NCBI RefSeq assembly: GCF_932526225.1
Contig: NC_064040.1
Span: 4,461,681 to 4,525,680, forward strand
Length of the DNA: 64,000 nucleotides
Direction: 5' to 3'
From: Nematostella vectensis
Lineage: Eukaryota > Cnidaria > Anthozoa > Actiniaria > Edwardsiidae
The notes under the pieces were generated by a model. It ran no database searches. It had not been told where the DNA came from and was given only the letters and a program-made list of their open reading frames with translations. Position numbers and translations under genes: made by a program. Position 1 is the first letter of the stretch; the number at the start of each line of letters is the position of its first letter. This document shows positions 13,401 through 25,161 of the stretch, piece by piece.

Positions 13401-16400
13401 TAGGTGAGGACATGCTCAAGTGATGTGGTATTTGTCTAACATGTACTTGAGGAGGGAAAGAGGAAGTGATGTCGGTCTAACCTTGGGTTTCTTCAGCGGG
13501 CTTGAGGACAGAGGTGTCAGCGCCAAAGATTGCCTTTGAAAGAAAACGTTTTGTCAAAATTGACACAAACCAAATACGATACTACGATGCTGGTATGAAG
13601 ATGATGAAAATATAATGATGTGATGATAATATAGTTAACGATGATAATATATATATATTTATATTTATATATAAACTACATCCTTATATACTTACAACTT
13701 GTAAATTCTTTAAATATAGTGTACTTAAATTACATCATTTTAACGGCGATTACAAATTGTTGATAAAGCTATGTGTTATTGAAATGAATTCGATTCTTCG
13801 ACTTATACTTCCTGCGTTTATTTAGACCATGGGGAGCCAAAGTAAATAATTGCATCATCCAGTACGCTTCTCTATTGAGAAGAACACTGTCTAGACCAAT
13901 CGGATCCTGCATAGCTATTGTTTCAATTACAATGAAGTCAAAATCACCTCGCTGCGGTTGAAATGCTTGGCGACTTCACATGTTTTCTTGTTGGTTCTCA
14001 TACTGGACTTACGATATATATATATATGGACCTAGAATCAATCATCTTACCTCTTTCTCCCCCCTGATCGAATAGGAATACTCGGCTTGAGAAATTCTGA
14101 TTTGACGGATGAGGGTGGCTCGGGCTGCACAGGAGTTACTTGTTCAACTGGCTCAGCGGGTTCAACCGGTTCGGTGGGTTTACTGGACTGGCACGTTTCC
14201 AGGTCTCGCAGGACCTCGTAGTTGATCTTGCTTGAGATCTTTCGTTCAACAAGCATCTTCTCGATCGCTTCACCTGCAGTCGATGCGGGCTGCTTGTTCT
14301 TCGACTTGTACTTGCGTTTCTAAGAACACGCACACACGTTTGGTTTTTACTTGCAATTTAATTGGACTTTAATCGTCACAAGCTTTTACCTTCTTCTCCG
14401 GCTTGACGATTCCTTGTTCTCTGTCCTGCGCCTCTTGCTCTTCTTTTTCTGTGAAAAATAAAAATCCTTTTGGAACCCTGAAGGAATCGAAAGTCCCTGA
14501 TAAAAGAGGATTATATTCATCTTTTAGTTCGAGGCGTATGGGGCCTCTCACCTCTGCTTAAACGTGTTTACTTCCCGGAGAGTATCTTTCTGTATCTCTC
14601 TGAATTTGACCTGCTCAACGAATGTGGGTTTACTAGAATAGAAGCTTGTGTTTCTTGCTTCCACGATGCACAATTCTTGATACGTATAAGGATTTCAGGG
14701 CCGTAGCAGGGGGTGGGGCACTGGGGGCACGTGCCCCCTAATATTTAAAAAAATATATAAGAAAATGACCAATAGGGGCGTGGCTGTGCCCTCCTAATAT
14801 TTTCTTAATGTTTCTGTATTGCCCCCCCCCCCTCCCAAAAAAAAATATTAAAATAAAATAATCGACGGCCCTGGGATTTAGAATGTGAAGCGCTTTAAAC
14901 ATGAGATATTTAACTGTTAATAATAAAAACCATATCTTTTCATATTCTTCGCAAGATATCCCTGGCCTTTTCAACTGTAGTGTTTTTAAACAAAAGCACA
15001 AAAGTTGATGCTGCCGAACCCTTACATACACACTCCTACAGGGTACTTTGTTAACAAGGTACCTTTCATCTTTTCGAGGTATTCCTTATTTTCCTCCATC
15101 CAAATCTTTGTTTTCACCTTGATTTCGTCCTCCGTCAGCAGACACTACGTCAAAAATAACCTATTAGCCAATCATAGTGAGCCTTATGCGATCTCCATGG
15201 AAACTTACCTTGTCCAACTCCACGTCATCCAATCCCGTTAGGTCTAATTCCTCTCCTGACTCCTCCCCTAAGAAGAACATCATTTAAGGTTAAACCACTC
15301 TTTTGTTATGGTATATAGTTGAAAATACAACGGTCAGTTTGCAAGAAAACTTCAAAACAACGATCTTGAAATGAAGTCTGATACGTATTTGACGATATTT
15401 GATGGTGGAAATGTTTCAGTTTACTGCTTTTGATGAGACAATGGAAATGGGTGGATGCTTTGTGTGACTCAGTAAGTTAGTTTGTCTCAGCGATTGATGA
15501 GTTGAAATGTGGAACAAATTTCATAATTATTCAAGATTATAAAAACAAATTTAGGCACATGCCTCAGTGAAGGCAATAATACAGTAATATGCACAGCTTA
15601 GCAGACGTTTGTTATCTGAATGAAGGGCGGAGTAGGACAAGACACGTGAATCCGTTTGTCCTTAGAAATCTCTGATCTCAAGTTTACTCGTTTCCAGAGT
15701 TTTCACTGACGATATTGGGAAATCTGTGGTGATGCATAGAACTTGTTTTACAGCAAAGTTTTTGAAAAAGAATCGCCTTACCCTCTTCATCTTGAGTCAT
15801 GTCATAACTCGCAAAACAATCCCCCCTAGTAGAACTCCCCGATACGCTAGCCGCAACATCCGCAGAACTGCAAGCAACACTTGCAGGCGACACTCCACCT
15901 GCCCTCTGATCACTCGGAGACATGGCTTTCTCGGTGTTGTCTTGGTTGCGGATTTCTTGCCGAATCCCCAGAATGTTATCAATCTCAGTGCGGAATTTCT
16001 CGACCTCTTGCGTGATCTCTGGGTTGACCACGTCCTCGGCTTGTTGCTTAGCCTTCTTCCTGGCATGCGTAAAGCATGGCGGGTCTTGCTCTTCCTCCAG
16101 GTCTATCTTATGGAACTCGTCGATGGTCAGTTGACTGGACGGCGTGTCCTTGAACTCGCCTAGTCGCTTACGGATGGTGGTGTCACTGATTCGGACGACT
16201 TTGACCACTTCCCGGACAGACCGGTTAAAGCTGTGAAGTCGTGATGCTACCAGAAGAGCTAAAGATTGAAAGAATTCTGTGAGCAAAATGGACAATTATA
16301 AAATAAGCGTCTTCAAAGCTGTAAGCATGGAAATCGGCATTCAAGATAGACACATACTTTCCTCATACACTAAAGTTTAGAAATCCCCCCAAAACGCGAG

Positions 16401-19400
16401 AGTAGGAAGATTCTTCAAGAAGAAAAGAATGTGGGGGGAGGGGGATGCACAGTCATAGATAACAAATGAAAAAAACTCCAAGATCTGGTGTTACTTCAAG
16501 AAGAAAAGAATATTTCTTGGCGGCTGTGGGGGTGCACATTCATAGATATCATATGTGAAAAGGCTAAGACAATGGGGTTCAGAAGGCACTTTGCAACAGT
16601 CACTTGCTACACACCTCCCATATGAGCAAAAACGCACCTGCACCACACAGCCCAGACGGCCTTCGGCCATGATGAATCCAGTCTCTTTTCATCCGGGATA
16701 CAAGCCTCAGTGCTGTGACAGCAACGTCATGTTCTTTCTCTCCAAGCTCAAGCTTGTGGGCGAAGCGATGGATGTAGAGGCAGGGATCTGTGATTAGGAA
16801 AGATAAACATGAGTGATGGATACAAATCCTCTAAACTATTAGCACTGCATGATTATATCACATGGTGTGCCTAGGGTACTCTGGGTACCAGAGCCTCTGA
16901 GCTTTGCGGCGAAAACGATTTGAGCGAAGCTCAGAGCCTTTGGTACCCAGGGTATACCCAGGGTGATTGTACCTACCTATTGCTGGGTGGCACCCAGGGT
17001 GATTGTACCTACCTATTGCTGGGTGGTACCCAGAGTATACCCAGGGTGGTTGTACCTACCTATTGCTGGGTGGTACCCAGGGTATGCCCAGGGTGATTGT
17101 ACCTACCTATTGCTGGGTGGTACCCAGAGTATACCCAGGGTGGTTGTACCTACCTATTGCTGGGTGGTACCCAGGGTGATTGTACCTACCTATTGCTGGG
17201 TGGCACCCAGGGTGATTGTACCTACCTATTGCTGGGTGGTACCCAGGGTATACCCAGGGTGATTGTACCTACCTATTGCTGGGTGGCACCCAGGGTGATT
17301 GTACCTACCTATTGCTGGGTGGTACCAAGGGTGATTGTACCTACCTATTGCTGGGTGGTACCCAGGGTATGCCCAGGGTGATTGTACCTACCTAATGCCA
17401 GGAGGTACCCAGGGTATACCCAGGGTGGTTGTACATACCTATTGCTGGGTGGTACCCAGGGTATGCCCAGGGTGATCGTACCTACCTATTGCCGGGTGGT
17501 ACCCAGGGTGATTGTACATACCTATTGCTGGGTGGTACCCAGGGTATGCCCAGGGTGATTGTACCTACCTAATGCCAGGAGGTACCCAGGGTATGCCCAG
17601 GGTGATTGTACCTACCTATTGCCGGGAGGTACCCAGAGTATGCCCAGGGTGGTTGTACCTACCTATTGCCAGGTGGTACCCAGGGTGGTTGTACCTACCT
17701 ATTGCCAGGTGGTACCCAGGGTGATTGTACCTACCTATTGCCAGGTGGTACCCAGGGTATGCCCAGGGTGGTTGTACATACCTATTGTCGGGTGGTACCC
17801 AGGGTGATTGTACCTACCTATTGCCAGGTGGTACCCAGGGTGGTTGTACCTACCTATTGCCAGGTGGTACCCAGGGTATGCCCAGGGTGGTTCTACATAC
17901 CTATTGCCAGGTGGTACCCAGGGTATGCCCAGGGTGGTTGTACCTACCTATTGCTGGGTGGTACCCAGGGTGGTTGTACATACCTATTGTCGGGTGGTAC
18001 CCAGGGTGATTGTACCTACCTATTGCCGGGTGGTACCCAGGGTATACCCAGGGTGATTGTACCTACCTATTGCCGGATGGTACCCAGGGTGGTTGTACAT
18101 ACCTATTGTCGGGTGGTACCCAGGGTGATTGTACCTACCTATTGCCGGGTGGTACCCAGGGTATGCCCAGGGTGATTGTACCTACCTATTGCCGGGTGGC
18201 ACCCAGGGTGATTGTACCTACCTATTGCCTGGTGGTATCCAGGGTATACCCAGGGTGGTTGTACATACCTATTGCCGGGTGGTACCCAGGGTATGCCCAG
18301 GGTGGTTGTACATACCTATTGTCGGGTGGTACCCAGGGTGGTTGTACATACCTATTGCCTGGTGGTATCCAGGGTGGTTGTACATACCTATTGCCGGGTG
18401 GCACCCAGGGTGATTGTACCTACCTATTGCCTGGTGGTATCCAGGGTATACCCAGGGTGGTTGTACATACCTATTGCCTGGTGGTATCCAGGGTGGTTGT
18501 ACATACCTATTGCCGGGTGGCACCCAGGGTGATTGTACCTACCTATTGCCTGGTGGTATCCAGGGTATGCCCAGGGTGGTTGTACCTACCTATTGCTGGG
18601 TGGTACCCAGGGTGGTTGTACATACCTATTGTCGGGTGGTACCCAGGGTGATTGTACCTACCTATTGCCGGGTGGTACCCAGGGTATACCCAGGGTGATT
18701 GTACCTACCTATTGCCGGATGGTACCCAGGGTGGTTGTACATACCTATTGTCGGGTGGTACCCAGGGTGATTGTACCTACCTATTGCCGGGTGGTACCCA
18801 GGGTATGCCCAGGGTGATTGTACCTACCTATTGCCGGGTGGCACCCAGGGTGATTGTACCTACCTATTGCCTGGTGGTATCCAGGGTATACCCAGGGTGG
18901 TTGTACATACCTATTGCCGGGTGGTACCCAGGGTATGCCCAGGGTGGTTGTACATACCTATTGTCGGGTGGTACCCAGGGTGGTTGTACATACCTATTGC
19001 CTGGTGGTATCCAGGGTGGTTGTACCTACCTATTGCCGGGTGGCACCCAGGGTGATTGTACCTACCTATTGCCTGGTGGTATCCAGGGTATACCCAGGGT
19101 GGTTGTACATACCTATTGCCGGGTGGTACCCAGGGTATGCCCAGGGTGGTTGTACATACCTATTGCCAGGTGGTACCCAGGGTGGTTGTACATACCTATT
19201 GCCGGGTGGTACCCAGGGTATGCCCAGGGTGGTTGTACATACCTATTGTCGGGTGGTACCCAGGGTGATTGTACCTACCTATTGCCAGGTGGTACCCAGG
19301 GTGATTGTACCTACCTATTGCCGGGAGGTACCCAGAGTATGCCCAGGGTGGTTGTACCTACCTATTGCCGGGTGGTACCCAGGGTATGCCCAGGGTGGTT

Positions 19401-22400
19401 GTACATACCTATTGTCGGGTGGTACCCAGGGTGATTGTACCTACCTATTGTCGGGTGGTACCCAGGGTATGCCCAGGGTGATTGTACCTACCTATTGCCA
19501 GGTGGTACCCAGGGTGATTGTACCTACCTATTGCCGGGTGGTACCCAGGGTATGCCCAGGGTGGTTGTACATACCTATTGTCGGGTGGTACCCAGGGTGG
19601 TTGTACATACCTATTGCCAGGTGGTACCCAGGGTGATTGTACCTACCTATTGCCTGGTGGTATCCAGGGTATGCCCAGGGTGGTTGTACCTACCTATTGC
19701 CAGGTGGTACCCAGGGTATGCCCAGGGTGTTTGTACCCACCTATTGCCGGGTGGTACCCAGGGTGATTGTACCTACCTATTGCCGGGTGGTACCCAGGGT
19801 GATTGTACATACCTATTGCCGGGTGGTACCCAGGGTGATTGTACCTACCTATTGCCAGGTGGTACCCAGGGTGATTGTACCTACCTATTGCCAGGTGGTA
19901 CCCAGGGTGATTGTACCTACCTATTGCCGGGTGGTACCCAGGGTATACCCAGGGTTGTTGTACATACCTATTGCCAGGTGGTACCCAGGGTATGCCCAGG
20001 GTGATTGTACCTACCTATTGCTGGGTGGTACCCAGGGTGGTTGTACATACCTATTGCCGGGTGGTACCCAGGGTATGCCCAGGGTGGTTGTACATACCTA
20101 TTGCCGGGAGGTTAATGTACAACTCCTGTGCAAGCTTGAGATATGCTCTTCCAAGAGTAAACACATCAATCTAGGGAAGAGAAAGTATTTTGTATGCATG
20201 ATAAAGAAAAAAAAAAACAGAATAATTATTCCTTTGTTGCCCCTCCCAACCAACACAGATGTTAGCCTCATATAATGTCGTTTGAATGAATCAGGCCTAG
20301 TCACTGTTGAAGCTACACAGAATTGTACTAAGGAATGCACTAGTTGGCTTATGGTGAGTTTTTTTATACAATGATTATGATATTGGCATCAGTTACCTGC
20401 AAAATATCACTGAAATCCAGCAACATATCTGATCAATGATGAAGGAGAAATGGTTTTTTTGTCAAAATAAAGAAAATACCGCTGTATTTTCAATGATAAA
20501 CAATAACAAAGCAGTGGGTGATTGACATTCTTTAATGCCTTGTGTTGTTTCATGCCAAGGATACGAGGAGTCCTCTCTGTTCGGCAAACCAGGTACAAAC
20601 ATGCTGCAACGACATGGGCAGTGCGCCGGCCCCTCGTCAGTCTCTTGTTCACAGCAAGTTTGTAGAAGTTGTATGCTGTATCAATACAATGCTGATTCAT
20701 CTGCAGTTGGTGCCCTAGCTGGTTAATTCTCTTACGACCTTTGAATAAAGACCAGAAATGGTTAAGATGAACATAAGTACCCCCACCCCTCTAAGAACTG
20801 ACCGCCCCTCTCTTCCTGGGCAAGGGTTATGCCTTACCACCATATAAGACCCAAAGAACCCAAACACATCTATGAACTGACCGCCCCTCTCTTCCTGGGC
20901 AAGGGTTATGCGTTACTACTATTTAAGACCCAAAGAACCCACACCCCTCTAAGAAATGACCACTCCCCTTTTCCTGGGAAAGGGGTACACCGCTACCACC
21001 ATATAAGGCTGATTTTACCATTTTCTAGTGTGATGGCTCTTGATTCTTGTGCAAGTCCATGGCGGAAACCAGTACCTAGACCAATACCAGCTTTGTTTCC
21101 TGAAAAATTATAAACAGATCTCACAAAAAGACCCTTTAAGCTTACATTTAAAAAAAAGAAACTCCTTATATCCATCGGACGTGGATCATCGTCATATCTT
21201 TTTTATCTTTGATATTATTTGGACATACTTTACTTTACTTTAATACTTTAATAAATTACTCCCCTATACAATAGTATAAGGTAGCTTACGCTAATACTGG
21301 GGAGGGCACAGTCAGTTTACAGCCGGTGGAGATGCGGAGCCACCTTTAGTTGCCTGATGGCTGGCAAAGCTGCTGCTTTAACGGACTCCAGATTACTTAG
21401 GTTTACAATATTATCAGGAAGTAAATTCCATGCTCTTATTGCTCTAGGAAAAAAGAACAATTAAAGGAAAGAATATTCGAGTGCAATTGTTGAAAGCGTT
21501 GTATATGATTTCAAATAAAATATCTGTCTGTCTTTTAGGGTGCAAATTTGGAGCCTTGGGTATATTTTAGGGGTGAAAATGAGAATGCCCAATTTTTTTT
21601 CAAAAACTCCTGACGATGATCCCTGTCCGTTTGATATCGGAGTACTATACCTTTTTTCTATAGAAAAAATCATAATTTTCTTAAAATAACCAGAAAAGTT
21701 TTTTTTTCAGAATATATATTTTTTCCAAAATATAATATACTTTTATTACACTACTATTCCGATTCTTATGCAGAAGGCAATTTCAACACAATCGAATTTT
21801 GGTTGTATTAAATATGAGTTAAATAATAGCATAAACCCGTAAAGGAAAAACAAGATCAGATGTTTTAATCTTTTTGAATTTATACTTGATGAACATTAAA
21901 TTAAATTCGCATAGAATTTAATGTTTCACACAAAATTTTGTAATAATTTAGATCCACTTTCACCTAAAAGACAATATATATAGCATTTATTAACTATCAC
22001 GTGACCAGCGAAGACTCGATGGCCACGCGTTCAACGACTTCGTCTTTCAAGGCAGAAACTACAGGTTCGAATCCCCCAAACTGAAAAATCACCTTTCAGC
22101 TGAGGGGAATTCTATTTTTTTGCGATGTTTTTTTTCTTTTTTACGTAATCTTACAAACAGATATGCGGTTTCAAGTCGAAAAATGTGTAATTATTGCTAT
22201 CATTTTGGCGCAATTTTCGACATGTTTGAAGTCTTAAAATGTAAAGAACAATTTCGTCTAAATATGAGATTTATTCTTGACATTCAATACATAAAAAAGC
22301 TATACAGTTGTGGCACAAACAGATAAAATACTTATAAGAAAACGACTTATAATTTATAACACAAATTTAACAATATAAAATTGATAAATAAACGGATTTC

Positions 22401-22665
22401 ACGCGATATAAGACACAGTAACTTCAATTTTATTCACTCATATGTCCATAGCTCAGACTGAAGGCGTTCCAAACTGTTCTTTACCTTCAGACGAAACAAA
22501 TTGGCCGATAGCACTCGTTCCTCCAAGAGAATTTTCCTGAAACTGAACCTCGGATACGATAATGTTGTCTTCTAGCACAGACCCACACCCCATACACACC
22601 GCGTCGCCCCGCGACGGATCAAGGTCGATGTCGCTACCACCACAATTAGAACACACAGAAGACAT
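10427..22665 (-). CDS. brf1: BRF1, TFIIB-like subunit of RNA polymerase III factor TFIIIB
   Basis: Fourteen exons (minus): 22665-22485, 21099-21019, 20738-20565, 20428-20397, 20170-20098, 16787-16638, 16258-15782, 15267-15209, 15144-15063, 14448-14390, 14319-14051, 13533-13482, 13194-12945, 10467-10427. Total 1980 nt, 659 residues, close to the human length of 677. The N-terminus has the TFIIB zinc ribbon (CSNC near residue 5, CMGC near 24), then two cyclin folds (exons 3-7). A conserved helix includes [14 protein letters not shown]. The BRF1-specific block follows ([26 protein letters not shown]), then an acidic C-terminus ending EYEEEY. BRF1 joins TBP and BDP1 to recruit Pol III to tRNA and 5S genes. 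Introns 5 and 13 are almost entirely minisatellites that repeat their own 5' splice site. The exon 3 donor (CTC before GTATCC) is weak, but the frame and family alignment support it. The start chosen is the first ATG. Confidence 0.95.
10520..12950. repeat. 31-bp minisatellite forming BRF1 intron 13; unit contains the 5' splice site
   Basis: Roughly 75-80 units of 31 bp (a variant carrying TTTTACAG is slightly longer). In the gene direction (minus) each unit reads TGACG-GTAAGTGTG-AGATACC, where GTAAGT is a consensus donor. BRF1 exon 13 ends at 12945 with AATGACG followed by GTAAGTGTGGG, so the array starts exactly at the exon border. The intron (12944-10468, 2477 nt) is almost nothing else. 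Three units equal 93 bp, so the opposite strand shows an artificial 849-codon frame. Confidence 0.95.
14696..14873. mobile_element. GC-rich MITE in BRF1 intron 9
   Basis: Begins CAGGGCCGTAGC and ends GACGGCCCTG (imperfect inverted ends). It is flanked by direct GGATTT copies that look like a target duplication. The internal GGGGCACTGGGGGCACGTGCC segment recurs inverted at 42390-42596. Confidence 0.6.
16874..16958. other. inverted repeat (stem-loop) at the far end of the intron 5 array
   Basis: Arms of about 30 bp around a 20-bp centre. The left arm GGTACCAGAGCCTCTGAGC pairs with the right arm GCTCAGAGCCTTTGGTACC. The outer arm sequence is itself array-like (GGTACCCAGGGTATACC), so the terminal unit appears to have been inverted. 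Confidence 0.75.
16958..20103. repeat. 36/47-bp minisatellite forming BRF1 intron 5; unit contains exon 5 tail and 5' splice site
   Basis: Units of 36 and 47 bp, roughly 75 copies over 3.1 kb. In the gene direction each carries CC(C/A/T)GGCAATAG-GTATGT or -GTAGGT. BRF1 exon 5 ends CTCCCGGCAATAG at 20098 and its donor is GTATGTAC, so the first unit is the real exon-intron junction. At least 11 exon bases are shared by the repeat copies. The intron is 20097-16788, about 95% array. Short overlapping open frames on both strands are by-products. Confidence 0.95.
20770..21015. repeat. about 82-bp triplicate repeat in BRF1 intron 2
   Basis: Three diverged tandem copies containing CTAAGAACTGACCGCCCC and TGGGCAAGGGTTATG. 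The array starts within about 10 bp of the exon 2 donor (21018) and fills most of this 280-bp intron. In the gene direction the units carry TGGTGGTAAGGC, a donor-like string. Confidence 0.75.
22000..22075 (+). other. tRNA-like remnant (possible SINE head)
   Basis: A good internal B-box match, GGTTCGAATCC, at 22065-22075, preceded by an A-box-like GATGGCCACGCG. The anticodon stem does not pair well and I cannot close an acceptor stem, so this is at best a tRNA-derived relic. Confidence 0.25.
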
Positions 22666-23018
22666 CCTTGCTGGCACTCTGGGTACACAGGTTAAGAACT
22701 TATTGCGGAGTTTTTAGCCGGCATTACACATTCTTGTACTAGCAGCATTCGAGATCTTCGCTATACTTGTCTGCCGGCAAAGCATCATGGGTGACGCAAT
22801 AGTGAAATCCTCTAGGGCGGGGTAAGGATCTCAAGAAAAGTGACAAGCCTAGTTCACACAGCAAGAAATGCCCATAAATGTAACTATCGTTTTATTGAAA
22901 TGTCCATCAATTTTTGACTGCGTTGTATCAAGCCATTTGCCTAACTATGTTCTAGGGCTACCTGTGTTTTGTTATGAAAACAGCCGCTGACCACAACAAC
23001 AGCAGTCAAATCCAAGAT
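22666..23018. promoter_or_regulatory. head-to-head promoter region between BRF1 and the mitochondrial repeat-protein gene
   Basis: The BRF1 start (22665, minus) and the first probable exon of the plus-strand gene (ATG at 23019) are about 350 bp apart. The interval should hold both transcription starts. The ATGGCGGGAG context at 23019 matches other first exons here. Confidence 0.5.
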
Positions 23019-23044
23019 GGCGGGAGTTTTGCGCGTAGTATTCG
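23019..23044 (+). other. probable 5' exon with upstream ORF of the 25162 gene
   Basis: Reads AAGATGGCGGGAG, then nine codons, then TTCG before a consensus GTAAGTC donor at 23045. Spliced to either acceptor near 25115-25120 it does not stay in frame with the long ORF. Joined at TTAATAG before GATAG it would stop at once (a 10-residue uORF). It is therefore best read as leader rather than coding sequence. Confidence 0.4.
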
Positions 23045-23222
23045 GTAAGTCTCTTCAACACAAATCAGTCCTTAATAAGATCGCTTTATATCTAAAGGCG
23101 AATCAAATTTGTTACGGGGGGCTCTTATTACGATGGAGGGGCACTCGTTAAAATAAAAAAGGGAGATACCAGTCAAACTAAATCCGATCCAGGCAATTTT
23201 TTGGAGATTCTGACTGAAGGTA

Positions 23223-23750
23223 CAGTGGAACCTGGTTGTGCCTCGGGAGAAAAAAATGTATCGTTGCAAAGAGGTCCTCGATTTTAGGACATAAAGAACA
23301 ATCCATTAAAAATATCGTTGTAGCGAGGTCGGGTTATTATCAACTTTTACAAAGTAATAATATTTTAACTGTTTTCTGTGTAAGAATGTTCAATTACTCT
23401 CTGTTAAACTGTGATTTGTATTTAACAAGATCTGCCAAGTTAAAAATAAATTAACTGTACTGTACGTGTGTGGTGTCCTGAGTTTTTCTTTCGAAGTTGA
23501 TAGACAGAATCAGTAATATAGGTGGTGTACAAGGGATAACATGCAACAAAAACTTTTCGCGATACATTGTATCATTGTATCGATGTCAAAATTACGCTTG
23601 GGAGAACAGATTTGTATCGTAAAATCAAGAATATCGTTGTATCCAATATCGTAAGACTGAGGTAATTTCTTATACATTTTACTGTATTTCCGCCAGGAGA
23701 AATGAACGCCATCGTAAAATAGAAGTTATCGTAAAATCCAGGTTCCACTG
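23223..23750. mobile_element. TA-flanked Tigger/pogo-like non-autonomous element
   Basis: Inverted ends CAGTGGAACCTGG and CCAGGTTCCACTG are bounded by TA on both sides. CAGTGGAACC-type ends with TA duplication are typical of pogo/Tigger elements of the Tc1/mariner superfamily. Internal repeats of ATCGTTGTA and ATCGTAAAAT are seen; there is no transposase frame. It lies in the leader intron of the 25162 gene. Confidence 0.8.
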
Positions 23751-24940
23751 TATTCAAATAAGGTCATGGCACCTATTATCAAACATAATAATTCGACCTA
23801 GATAACGAAAATCTGATGGTTAAATTTGGGAGAAAACTATTGTTAGTAAGAAGTGTTTTGAAGCCCTATTATTGGATGCTCTTACCTATTATCCGACACC
23901 CTAGCCCTATTACCAGACAGCAGATTCCTTCGCAAGATATAACACGAAAAACATGCATGATTTAAAAAAAAAATACAGCAGGCAATAACTGTGGACAAAT
24001 TTACTTGCAAAAATCACGATGGAATTAAGTTTGCTACTCTTTCTCTTGCTACTATTTCTTCGCTGTAGCAAGTGATTCAAAACACATGCATTGCGCATGT
24101 GACAAACTGTACGCTGAAATGTGCTTTCACTTGGCCAACGCTCAAATTTATGTTGAATCGTTCGGCGTTTGCTTGTCTGTCCAATAATAGGGCACCAAGG
24201 CTAGGTACAAACAATTCGAGCTATCCTGAAGTGTCTACGGGAACAGATCCAAATAGCATCCTGGGAGATCAACAACAAAATAGCGGATTTGCCGAGCAAC
24301 TTTCATCAAGATCGGTATATCTTTTTTATGGCTTCTTTTTGTTCTTACGTATTCAAGTCAAAGAGAGGATTTCAATCACCATTTTGCGTTGTGTGAGACT
24401 AAATTATTTCTAGTTTGGCGAAGTAATAAACACTCGTAAAAAGCTTTGGAACACATGATTTCTGAATGTTGTTTCTTCGACTTGATGGGTCATTTTTCGG
24501 TGTGTTTTCCCAATTGTTTGAGATATATATGATTTTTTTCGAGTGTCCGATAATAGAGCCCTGTCCGATAATAGGTACCAATACCTTAAATGTAAAACAG
24601 AAAGGTTCACCTTTCAACTCTTGCAAATATGGATGGGTCATGGAAAATTATATTTTATTTGATCTTTACCCCACCCCTGTTTTTTATGACCAGTCCCTAA
24701 TTGAATCCAATGTTTTTAAAATAGTGCTTTGGCACATTGCCTAACTTCTTCTCTACCAAGTCACACTAATTAATTAACCTGAATCGAGGGGCTTACTGCT
24801 AAAATACCGCTGGGGATACTGGCTGCTGACACTGTTACCTTGTTCAAGTGCTCACATACTAATTTAACCTTATGATTAAAGAATTTGTAAAACAGTCTGT
24901 ATTTTTGGGGGTAATTGCTGCATGTGAATTGTGGGTGAGT

Positions 24941-25050
24941 TCCACTAAATTAATATCTCCTTCTTTATAGATTAAAAACTATTGTGGCAGTGTATTCCAC
25001 TAAATTAATCTCCTTCTTTATAGATTAAAAACTATTGTGGAAGTGTATTC
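24941..25050. repeat. tandem duplication of about 55 bp upstream of the long ORF
   Basis: Two copies of TCCACTAAATTAAT followed by CTCCTTCTTTATAG and ATTAAAAACTATTGTGG. Each copy carries an acceptor-like CTTCTTTATAG, close to the proposed leader-intron acceptor. Confidence 0.8.
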
Positions 25051-25161
25051 TGAAGCTGCTCTGTCATTTTATTGATTATCTGTTCTATGCAATATTATTT
25101 TTCCTCTTAATAGGATAGTCAACCATGCAAATCTACAGCAAACAACATCTAGGCCCTTAGG

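Noticed and set aside
16958-20103. CRISPR-like array
   Set aside because: Units are contiguous without unique spacers and the DNA is clearly animal nuclear.
16963-20275. Many overlapping frames of [11 protein letters not shown]-like repeats
   Set aside because: By-products of the 36/47-bp BRF1 intron 5 array in several frames.
22000-22100. A functional tRNA gene
   Set aside because: B box is good but the anticodon and acceptor stems do not pair; kept only as a low-confidence relic.
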